From: Ophthalmolycus amberensis
Taxonomy: Eukaryota; Chordata; Actinopteri; Perciformes; Zoarcidae
Assembly (NCBI GenBank): GCA_024529925.1
Contig: JAFEUB010001802.1
Location: 62,001 to 126,000, forward strand
Direction of reading: 5' to 3'
DNA: 64,000 bases
Below the pieces are notes generated by a model that saw nothing but the letters and a program-made list of their open reading frames with translations, searched no databases and was not told the origin of the DNA. Positions within the stretch are counted from its first letter, which is position 1. Every line of letters begins with the position of its first letter. This document shows positions 54,854 to 64,000 of this stretch, one piece after another. The translations under genes were made by a program, and so were the position numbers.

Positions 54854-56077
54854 GAAAATTTGACAGTGTGGCTTCTACTGCCCGACGAAATCGCAATATA
54901 TACACACGACAATGTTACCGGTAGTGTCATTCAGGTTCAATTGAGATAGCGCTACTCTCTTTTCTGCATTTTAGATTAATACTCTTGGATTGAATATTGT
55001 ATTTGTGGGGCTTTTATTTTGAAAGGGTGGGACTGGGTGGGTGAAAGAGGGGGAGAGGAGACATAATCATAATGTTTGACACTAAAATGAGAGGCTTCAT
55101 CACAAGCATTCCAGTTAGAATTCATTCTGTGGGGCTTTTAATTTGAAATGGGGGGAGGGGGGTGGTGAGAGGGGAAAAGTATCTAAGACCTGAATGACTG
55201 TATGATAGAGAGAGACAGACAGAAAAATAGACAGAGAGGAGAGAGAGGCTGAGTGAGACAGGCAGACAGACAGTTAGATGGACTGAGTGAGTGGGAGAGT
55301 GAGACAGGCAGACAGACAGTTAGATGGACTGAGTGAGTGGGAGAGTGAGACAGGCAGACAGACAGTTAGATGGACTGAGTGAGTGGGAGAGTGAGACAGG
55401 CAGACAGACAGTTAGATGGACTGAGTGAGTGGGAGAGTGAGACAGGCAGATAGACAGTTATAGGCTTTTATTTACAATGGGGGGGGGGGGGGAGTCTAAA
55501 AGTCTCCAAGACCTGAATGACTGTATGAGAGAGAGACAGACAGAGAGAGAGAGATAGAGGGAGAGGAGTGTGTGTGCGTGTGTCTCAGTGCCTCTGTGTG
55601 TTTATCAACATCACTAATGAGCTCATATAAACACCTGTGTGCTTGAGTGCATGTTGGTGATTGGAGCACCTGTGTGTTAGAGGCTAATTAAGAGAGAGTG
55701 AACAGTGATTTTCAACAAAACTACCTGTCAAACATATGCCCTTCATACCAAAACCATGAGACTAATCAATAAAATATGGATACCGTGAGAGAGATAAGAC
55801 TCCCCCCCCCCCCCCCCCCACATGGGATTACAAGACACCACGATTTTACATACATGAGGGGCAGGTAGGTAGACAGGTAGACCAGCAGGTAGATAAACAG
55901 GTAGGTAGTTGGATAGACAGGTAAGCAGGTAGACGGGTACATACATAGGTAGACAGGCAGGCAAGTAGACAGGCAGGCAGGTAGAGAGGCCATTTAACAG
56001 ACAGCCACAGATACCAGATTTTCTGTCCTTGTTTTGTCCGAGCATTTGATTGTCTCACATTTCTCCTTGTCGTTCAG
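54854..56077. repeat. tandem repeat and microsatellite tract upstream of the NLR exon
   Basis: GGGGCTTTTA..TTTGAAA..GGGGG modules occur near 55009, 55132 and 55466 and are followed by AGACCTGAATGACTGTATGA blocks. A 46-bp unit (GGCAGACAGACAGTTAGATG...) has about four copies at 55255-55455. Then come a poly-C run at 55802-55819 and GGTA/GGCA tetranucleotide repeats at 55858-55985. No NLR N-terminal exon was found. Confidence 0.8.
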
Positions 56078-57863
56078 GAGATGGCGGTCTACAGGAGGTT
56101 TTAGATGAACACAAGATCAGTCTGAGGCGGAGATGTGAACATATGACTGAAGGAACTGATAAAAGAGGAAGTGGAACCCCCCTTAACAGGAACTACACTG
56201 AGCTCTACATCACAGAGGGACAGAGTGAAGAGGTAAACAGCCAACATGAGGTGAGTCAAATTGAGTCAGCTTCCAAGAAAAAGACTCTCCATGACGCTCC
56301 GATCAAGTGCCACGACATCTTTAAAGCCTCAGCTGACCAACAGGGACCCATTAGAGTCGTTCTGACGAACGGCGTCACTGGCGTTGGAAAAACCTTCTCG
56401 GTGCAGAAGTTCACTCTGGACTGGGCCGAGGGTTTGGAAAACCAAGATGTCAGTTTGGTGGTTCTGCTTTCGTTCAGGGAGCTGAACTTGATCAAAGAGC
56501 AGTACAGTCTTCTCAAGCTGCTCCATGTTTTCCATCCAACATTACAGAAGATCACAGCAGAGAAGCTCTCTGTCTGTAAAGTTCTGTTCATCTTTGATGG
56601 TCTGGATGAAACCAGACTTTCATTGGATTTCATCAACAATGAGGTCGTGTCTGATGTCGCACAGAAGGCATCGGTCAACGTGCTGCTGGCGAACCTCATC
56701 GAGGGGAATCTGCTTCCCTCGGCTCTCGTCTGGATAACTTCCAGACCTGCAGCAGCCAATCAGATCCCTCCTTCACGTGTTGACAGGGTAACAGAAGTAC
56801 GAGGCTTCACCGACTCCCAGAAGGACGAGTACTTCAGGAGGAGGTTCAGTGATGAAGAGCTGTCCAGCAGAATCATCTCACACATCAAGACATCCAGGAG
56901 CCTCCACATCATGTGTCTAATCCCAGTCTTCTGCTGGATCACTGCTACAGTTCTGGACCACATGTGGACTACAGACCAGAGAGGAGAGCTGCCCAAGACC
57001 CTGACTGACATGTACTCACACTTCCTGCTGGTCCAGACAAAGAGGAAGAAGCAGAAGTACCATGAGGGACATGAGACGAGTCCTCAGGAGCTGACGGAGG
57101 CTGACAGGGAAGTTCTTCTGAAGCTGGGGAGGCTGGCGTTTGAACATCTGGAGAAAGGAAACATCATGTTCTTCCAAGAAGACCTGGAGCAGCGTGGTCT
57201 TGATGTCACGGAGGCCTCGGTCTTCTCAGGAGTTTGTACAGAGATCTTCAAAAGAGAGAGTGTGATCTTTCAGAAAACAGTCTCCTGCTTTGTTCATCTG
57301 AGTGTTCAAGAGTTTCTGGCTGCAGTCTACATGTTCCACTGTTTCACAAACAGGAAGACAGAGGTACTGAAGGACTTCATGGGGAGGGATGATTACCCAA
57401 CACTGGATGTCTTCCTGAGGAGAGCCATGGAGAAATCCCTCGAAAGTGAAAATGGCCACCTGGACCTGTTTGTCCGCTTCCTTCATGGCCTCTCTCTGGA
57501 ATCCAACCAGAGACTATTAGGAGGCCTGCTGGGTCGGACGGACAACAGTCCAGAAATCATCCAGAGAGCCATCAACAACATGAAGAAGATGAACAGTTGT
57601 CAAATCTCTCCTGACAGAAGCATCAACATCTTCCACTGTCTGACGGAGATGAATGACCACTCGGTGCATCAGGAGATCCAAGAGTTCCTAAAGTCGGAGA
57701 ACCGATCGGAGAAGAAACTCTCTGTGATCCACTGCTCAGCTCTGGCCTACATAATGCAGATGTCAGAGGAGGTTCTGGATGAGTTGGACCTGAAGAAGTA
57801 CAACACCTCAGATGAGGGGCGACGGAGACTCATTCTAGCTGTGAGGAACTGCAAGAAAGCTGT
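56078..57863 (+). CDS. fish NLR-C type receptor, FISNA-NACHT exon (partial gene)
   Basis: One large exon, 1,786 bases, acceptor ...CGTTCAG|GAG and donor AAGCTGT|GTAAGT, open throughout in phase. It starts in the usual fish NLR linker (DGGLQEVLDEHKISLRRRCE) and continues with the FISNA domain (NRNYTELYITEGQSEEVN ... DAPIKCHDIFKA). NACHT follows with Walker A GVTGVGKTFS (about 56371-56400) and Walker B LFIFDGLDE (about 56584-56610). Winged-helix and HD2-like helices run to RRLILAVRNCKKA. Such proteins are innate sensors in large teleost families. No leucine-rich-repeat exons downstream and no N-terminal exons upstream were seen within the window. Either an outlying exon set is off-window, or this is an orphan exon or pseudogene. 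Confidence 0.85.
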
Positions 57864-58235
57864 GTAAGTCCAGATGTGATGAACTTAATAAATCAGTTTA
57901 GATGAGTAGTTTAAATCTTCAAATATACAAACTATCACACCAATTCGTTTTACTGAAAAATAACATTTATGACAAGTGACAAGATAATACAAAATGTAAA
58001 CCGTACTTTGGTGTTTCATTTTTACTTGTATACTTCTTTTTTACAAAATGAACCAAAAAACTGGCAATGAGGACGATCACAGCGTCTTCACATGTCAAGA
58101 GGCACAGGCGGATGTAATTGCGAGAGAATCCGGTCATTTTTCTAAATAAAACTTCTTTCAGACTCTGATAATCAATAAAACGGAAATAAAATAATATTTA
58201 TTCTTTCTGTGCGGCCCGGTGGTTGGGGACCACTG
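57864..58235. mobile_element. hAT terminal fragment after the NLR exon
   Basis: GGCCCGGTGGTTGGGGACCACTG ends at 58235; reversed it is the familiar hAT terminus CAGTGGTCCCCAACCACC. The preceding ~180 bases (TAAATAAAACTTCTTTCAGA, ACGGAAATAAAATAATATTT) fit the subterminal part of that family. The other end is not recognised, so the left limit is unclear. Confidence 0.55.
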
Positions 58236-58389
58236 CTCTACACTACACTCACAGACGCACACACTCCGCTCTTTCTTTTTTTTTTGAGCCGCTCAACTTT
58301 TTTTTTATACTCAAACAGCTCCGCGACTTATTGAGTGGCGTAATAATCGTGCGACACAACGAATCGATAATGAAATTCATTGCCAGCTC

Positions 58390-58455
58390 TTTTAATAATC
58401 GAATTTTAGCGAATTTTAGCAAATTTTAGCGAATTTTAGCGAATTTTAGCGATTC
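58390..58455. repeat. 10-bp tandem repeat (GAATTTTAGC)
   Basis: About five to six copies of GAATTTTAGC, one reading AAATTTTAGC, within AT-rich sequence. Confidence 0.85.
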
Positions 58456-58625
58456 GTTGTTGCAGCCCTAGTTCACGGTAAAAAAGGAGAGTAGAAAACA
58501 AAATGGAACTCGTTGTTTGTATCGTTTAGACTTTAGAGCATAGACTCCGAATACTTTTTTTTAAGTCTACATGTGATACATCTGCTTACCAATACATCTG
58601 CTTACCAAATTGTATACATCTAGGT

Positions 58626-58800
58626 CAGGGGTGTCAAACTCAAGGCCTGCGGGCCGCCACGTCATTTTATGTGGCCCGCAAATCCGCCAGCAAAAAAAGA
58701 AAATATTAAAAGTTAGACTTGATAATAAAAAGATTCCGATAGTGGAATTATGAGATAGAAAGTCAAAATTATGAGATACTTAAACACAACAGTCATAGAA
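58626..58800 (+). mobile_element. hAT terminal fragment (CAGGGGTGTCAAACTC)
   Basis: Starts with the hAT terminus CAGGGGTGTCAAACTCAAGG, then GGCCCGC-rich subterminal sequence and an AATTATGAGATAGAAAGTCA block. The last block is also found, inverted, at 63950-63990. No transposase frame follows, so only one end survives. Confidence 0.65.
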
Positions 58801-60049
58801 GCAGCTCTTTGGCTGGTTATCCTACATTATGAGCATCCCGAAACCGGCTCAGTCCGGGACCAGCGCAGTCCAGGACAAACGTTTGTTTGAAAAGTGAAGA
58901 TGACGGTTTGTTCCGTGACTCGATATCAGTTTACATTAACATAATTATCAGTTCTCTTCTCCTGAACCGAACTAAACCTTTTGGTTTCCTAAACCTCTTG
59001 ACACCAGAGGTCAGGGTGAGGTTGCTAGGTTACGTAGAGCATGATGGCAGCAGCTGTGACCGAGCCATGTTATTTTTAGAGTTGGTGTAAAAACGTGTTG
59101 CGGCCATGAATAGAAACCCTCCAGGAGGCTCTGGATCAAGAGAGGGGGTCTGTGCTGGGTCTCCTGAGTCTGAGACTTGGAGGATCCACGGATACATTAC
59201 TGATGATGTCTCCTGTTTTAGTATCAGACGATGTGTCATTACAACAAAAAGTCAACTTACAATCTACAAACGGTTCCTTTTGTAAACATATGAGGTCACA
59301 AAACAGATGGAAACAGCAGATTTAATGCTCGATAATGTCTTTAATTCTACGATTATTGTGAGTTGAAATCTTAACTCCAGAAGAACTCTGCATGTTCAAT
59401 GGGCAGTACAAGAATAAAGGAGCAAAAAAAGGTTTCAAGTAAAGTACTCGTATCTAAAAACTGTACCTAATGTAGTAAATGTATTTAGTTCCTCTGTAGT
59501 AGGCTGTGTTTTTGTATTTAATCTCATTGTCACCAACTGTCGCCTCATGTTTAGTGATGAAGACGAGATTTGAACCAGCAGCTCTGGTTCTGTTTGTTCT
59601 GTAGAGGAAATGTAATCAGATGGAGCTGCAGACCAGCTGCTCTGTTTACATTTAACATGGCATCCACTCAGTCTGATTTCTGAGTTCACTGCACTGAAAA
59701 CAATCCGTTTACACAACATATTTTTGTTTTTTTACTTATTTTCCATAAAAAAATAAATGTCTGTAGATTAACAGATATTTACAGTAATTTCAATGTTTGC
59801 TGTTTTGATTGCAGGTAATTAACCATAATTTAAGATAACTTTATATATACGTGTGTATTTCTATGTAGACTGTATATAGATTACTTCATAGCCTAAGTTT
59901 GGGTTATTACCGTCATTCCGTAGTTATTTTATCTTTTTCTTAACCGAACCGAGTAGTTTTTGTTGCATAACCCTAACTAAGTATTTCACTATCTTTTCTT
60001 ATCCTGGGGATACAAGTTTACATAAAGTACTAAAGTATTTTACTTATTC
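58801..60049. other. unassigned intergenic stretch
   Basis: No leucine-rich-repeat exon or other gene was found, although this is where NLR LRR exons would be expected. No clear repeat. Confidence 0.4.
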
Positions 60050-60495
60050 ATCATTTCCCTTTATGCCTCTTGGCATGTAGGGCAGCAACAAAAGTCTTCC
60101 ACTCCTGTCTGTCCTGGGCGAGACGCTGGATGTTGCCCCATGAGTGGTTTAGGCTCTGCATCTCCTTCTCCACAGTTCTTCTCCATGTGTTTCTTGGTCG
60201 GCCTCTTTTTCTTTTCCCTTCTGGTGTCCAATGTAAAGCTGTTCTTGTGAATATCAGCAAGATCTTTTCTCAACACATGTCCTATCCATCCCCATCTTCT
60301 TCTCATTAGGATGGTCTTTATGCATTTTTGTTGGCATTTGACATACAGGACTTCATTTGAAATAGTGTTTGGCCAGAAAATGTGCAGTATTCGTCTTAAA
60401 CTCTTGGTGTGGAAGGTTGATCGTCTGTTGAGGTCTTCTTGTGTCATTCTCCAGCATTCAGAACCGTACAACAGGGTGGCTAAAACACACTTGCT
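60050..60495 (-). mobile_element. RTE-like LINE, C-terminal end of ORF2
   Basis: Minus-strand frames read LYGSECWRMTQEDLNRRSTF, LRRILHIFWPNTISNEVLY, MRRRWGWIGHVLRK and, after a frame change, TPEGKRKRGRPRNTWRRTVE and AQDRQEWKTFVAAL, the C-terminal domain of an APE-type LINE family. It joins the 5' end of the same family, in the opposite direction, at about 60495. Confidence 0.85.
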
Positions 60496-62918
60496 GCTAC
60501 CTTGATGTGGTGGGGAGGCTTGCGTGCCTCAATGACCCTGTGAGCTATACCGACGGGGCCTTAGGTCCCTGGCAGGTTTAACCATGGTTACGGGTGAGGG
60601 GTCTGACAAAAGGCGGCACCTGGTCCTCCAGGTTTGGGGGTTGGGCTCAGGGTTAACAGCTCTGTCCTGTAAAAATAAGTATTGTTACGGAAACAACAAC
60701 AAAATTATCAAAAGCAACTAGATGTGATGGGTTTCCAGGTGTATCAATTGATGCCAGCATGAATGCCAGTGGTCAAAGCCATAAGGAAGCCACTGACAGG
60801 AAGTTGGAAGTGCTTCATATCAAGCACAAGACAAGGATAGGCTATTGGAATGTGCGTACAATGTATGAGTCAGGGAAACTTGCGCAAGTGACAAATGAGA
60901 TGAGAAGATACAACCTACACATACTAGGAGTAAGCGAAAGCAGATGGACAGGATCGGGACGTCTCAGAACCAGTACAGACGAAACAGTATTATACTCAGG
61001 GAGGGATGATGGCCACCATTCCGAAGGAGTAGCCATCATTCTACAAAAAGGAGTCGAAAAAAGTCTTATCGAGTGGAAACCGGTCAATAGCAGGCTTATG
61101 AAGATCAGGCTAAAAGGAAAACAAATCAACACAACCATCATCCAGTGTTATGCCCCAACAAATGATAGTTGTGAAGAAGCAAAAGACGAGTTTTATGAAG
61201 ATGGTGATGGGGGATCTGAACACAAAAGTCGGAAGTGACAACACCGGCTATGACAGGGCCATGGGAGGACAGGGCTGTGGCATCATGAATGAAAATGGGG
61301 AAAGATTAGTGGAATTTTGTGCCAGTTATGACCTTGTCGTCGGAGGGACCTTATTTCCACACAAGGATACATAAATTGACTTGGAATTCACCTAATGGGC
61401 GAGACAGGAACCAGATAGATCATCTGACGATAAATGGAACCTGGAGACGCTCACTGTTTGATGTCAGGGTAATGCGAGGAGCAGATGTTGCTAGTGATCA
61501 TCACCTAGTGTTAGCAGTGCTGAAAGTAAAGTTAAGGAAAGCTGGTAGCAGAAAGATAGGAAGACAACAGTTTGCCACTGAAAACTTACAAGATCCTAAA
61601 GTGAAAAGCTCCTTCATAGTGCAGCTAAAGAATAGATTTCAAGCATTATCTGACCAAAGTGATATGCAACAGGATACAGACACAGATACAGATGAGATTA
61701 ACACCAAATGGGAACAAGCAAAGCAAGCATATTTAGAAACCAGTAAAAAATGTCTGGGCTTCAAACAGAAGGATAGAAAGGAGTGGATAACCGATGATAC
61801 ATGGCAAGTCATTGATATACACAAGAGAGCAAAGAAGAAAGTCATGGAATCAAAATCAGATAGGCTAAAAGAAAGTCAATATCGAGATGCAAACAAGGCT
61901 GTGAAGAGGACAACGCGAGCTGACAAACGGGAATATATAGATGACCTTGCAAAACAAGCAGAAGAAGCAGCCAAAAAAGGTGAGCAAGGAAAGGTCTACA
62001 AGCTAACCAAGATTATTAGCGGCAAATACAGGGGGACATCTGATATACCAATCGAAGATAAACAGGGAAAGCTTCTTACAACGGAAGCAGACCAAGAAGC
62101 TAGATGGGCGGAGCATTTTAGCGAGGTGCTGAACAGGCCTCCACCAACAACACAGGCCAACATCCAAGATGCAGAAGCAGATTTTGATATGAGCATTGAA
62201 CCACCAACCACAGATGAAATTATAATCGCGATTAAATCCTTAAGAAACAGGAAAAGCCCTGGCCCAGATAACCTCAATGCAGAGATCTTCAAAGCAGACC
62301 CGATTCTGGCAGCAACAATTCTGCAACCACTTTTTACATCTATATGGGAGAAGAAGAAAATACCTGATGACTGGTCAGAGGGGATCATCATCAAATTACC
62401 AAAGAAAGGTTCTCTAAGAAATTGTAACAACTGGCGTGGAATTACACTTCTGTCAATACCAAGTAAGATCATGGCGAAGATTATTATTAATCGAATAACA
62501 GATGCTGTAGACCAACATCTCCGAAAAGAACAGGCAGGTTTCAGAAAGGGTAGAAGTTGCAATGATCACATATTCACGTTACGTAACATCATAGAGTGCA
62601 CAGAGTGGCAGAGGGAACTGTATATAAACTTTCTTGACTTTCAAAAAGCATTTGACTCCATTCATCGTAAAAGGCTTTGACGTATATTGCGGCATTATGG
62701 GATCCCTGAAGATATAGTTCATGTGATCCAAAGTTTTTATACCAACTTCACATGTAGGGTTGGAAACAGTCTCCAAAAATTCCAAGTAAAAACAGGTGTG
62801 AGACAAGGATGTGTGATGTCAGCTTTGCTCTTCAATATTACTATTGACTGGGTAATGAGACAAACAACTGAAGACCAAAATAGAGGCATTCGATGGACTA
62901 TTTTCATCACTTGAAGAC
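60496..62918 (+). mobile_element. RTE-like LINE, 5' leader, endonuclease and half of the reverse transcriptase
   Basis: The leader (CTTGATGTGGTGGGGAGGCT...) is followed by endonuclease (IGYWNVRTMYESGKLAQVTN, LGVSESRWTGSG; then in other frames GDLNTKVGSDNTGYDRAMGG and SDHHLVLAVL). Reverse transcriptase follows: WSEGIIIKLPKKG, NNWRGITLLSIPSKIMAKII, EQAGFRKGRSCNDHIFTLRN and LDFQKAFDSIHRKRL, then TGA at 62678-62680. Motif B, GVRQGCVMSALLFN, is still readable after the stop. There are at least two frameshifts and one stop. The YADD box is missing because the element is interrupted at 62918/62919. Clade assignment (RTE versus RTE-X) is tentative. Confidence 0.88.
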
Positions 62919-64000
62919 CAGGGGTGTCAAACTCATTTCACTCTGGGCCACATCAGCATCACGGTCGCCCTCAAAGGGCCGGTTGTAACTGTAAGACTGT
63001 ATAACTAACTTCTCCCTAACATATTGTTAAATAACTCTCTCTGCATTTGATTATTGTTTATTCAAGTGTAAAAATATTGTACATGCAGTTATATAAATGA
63101 AAAATGATATTTAAACACATTTCTGTTATTATAACATAAATCATTTTAATTGAGGGTTAAGAAACCCACATTACTCTATCAAAGATCAAACTATTAAAGA
63201 AAATAACAAAGACAAATATCAAACAAGTTATGACATTAACTTTGTTCAAAGCTGTTTGTGTCACCTCTCTGCATCACTAATGTTCCTCCCTGTCGTCGTC
63301 CTGTGCATGGCAGCTACATCCAAGAGCTCCTCACTGAGAGTCAGGTCTGATGAACACTGGATAGATGCTCTGTATCCGTGTTGTCTGTGCTTTCATCAAC
63401 AGTTCATTAAAAACACAAGTACCTGCTCGTCTCTTAGCTAGCTGTGTTGTTAGATTGCTGCTAGTTCATGAACTCGGTCTGCGATGGTGTTTCTTCACAA
63501 ACTGACATTTGTAAAAGTCTGTATCTGGTCGGCGCACTGCTCACATACCTTTAGCATGCACTGGGCTAAAGCTAAGCTAAGCTAAGCTTGTGTAAATATA
63601 TTCTGCTGTGATTGCAGTCTGCCTTTTAATTCTTGGACAATTGGATGTTTTTCTTGGAGGCTAAATTTAGCTCCGTGTTTGGTGTCAAAATGCCGACGTG
63701 AATTGTATCCTTCATCACCGACACGCCTCATAACACAGAAGACAGACCCGTTTTTCTCCTTGAAGCATAAACGTGTATTCGCTTTCCCATCTTTCATCAC
63801 ATTTTCTTCCCTCTGCATTCATTTTTCTCTTCGTGGACATTTTGGTATTATTTGTCGATCTTTTTCAATCGTTGGAAAACCTCTTTTCGGGCTGTTGCCT
63901 CTCCTGTCCACCTGTTGTGATAGTTTTAATGTCGGTACACAGACAACATGCTATCTCATAATTTCAACTTTCTATCTCATAATTTCGACCATGGGGATAC
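62919..64000 (-). mobile_element. hAT element with a decayed ZBED-type transposase N-terminus, runs off the window
   Basis: The left end CAGGGGTGTCAAACTCATTT sits exactly where the LINE stops. On the minus strand, about 63818-63582 holds transposase N-terminal sequence: a C..C motif region, NSRRHFDTKHGAKFSLQEK and IVQELKGRLQSQQNIFT, with frame changes, then a stop. This is the BED-finger zone of Charlie-like hAT transposases. The catalytic part is missing, so the copy is internally deleted. Its other end should lie beyond 64,000. Confidence 0.8.

Noticed and set aside
58801..60049. LRR exons expected after the NLR exon
   Set aside because: No LRR signature in any frame on the plus strand.
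60759..62680. Craniofacial-development-protein-like host gene (name often given to such ORFs)
   Set aside because: Endonuclease and reverse transcriptase motifs, frameshifts and a stop show it is a LINE.
63582..63818. Host ZBED-type gene
   Set aside because: The sequence is frameshifted, lacks the catalytic region and lies next to a hAT terminus, so it is a transposon relic.

Overview
The window is vertebrate, almost certainly percomorph teleost, nuclear DNA. It holds two spliced host genes and part of a third. The remainder is introns and intergenic sequence filled with fish-type repeats: hAT and Harbinger-like DNA elements, L2/Rex1-type, L1 and RTE-like LINEs, a tRNA-derived SINE, a gamma-type endogenous retrovirus and its solo LTR, BEL/Pao scraps, long dinucleotide tracts and several minisatellites.

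Bases 1-37,596 are occupied by rsu1 (Ras suppressor protein 1, a leucine-rich-repeat adaptor), on the minus strand. Seven coding exons were placed to the base and join in frame into 243 codons. The last exon, about 34 codons, was not found and probably lies left of base 1. The introns contain a Harbinger-like element (7750-8877), a 24-bp GC-rich minisatellite (9358-9970), a degraded provirus (23368-28465), its solo LTR (3570-4149), a small hAT (30414-30870), a 7-bp VNTR (32876-33180) and a 3.6-kb array of a different 24-bp unit (33603-37218). Four of the seven donor sites are followed within about 16 bases by a tandem repeat, three of them CA repeats on the sense strand.

Bases 37,597-38,644 form a divergent intergenic region. 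It carries a perfect inverted pair of ETS-type motifs. trdmt1 (DNMT2, tRNA-Asp cytosine-38 methyltransferase) then reads on the plus strand. All eleven exons (38645-48684) were resolved, giving an intact 380-residue protein with every catalytic motif present.

Bases 48,685-55,850 are intergenic and mostly a 5'-truncated L1 on the minus strand, with a SINE inserted in it, followed by tandem repeats. At 56078-57863 there is one large FISNA-NACHT exon of a fish NLR-C type receptor, open and ending in a good donor, but no N-terminal or leucine-rich-repeat exons were found for it here.

Bases 57,864-64,000 are transposon debris. An RTE-like LINE has its two halves head to head, and its plus-strand half is cut at one base by a hAT element that runs off the window end.

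I saw no bacterial or phage-type system. The sequence-level novelties are the repeat-at-donor pattern in rsu1, the large internally duplicated rsu1 intron 1 array, and the compact rsu1/trdmt1 divergent arrangement.
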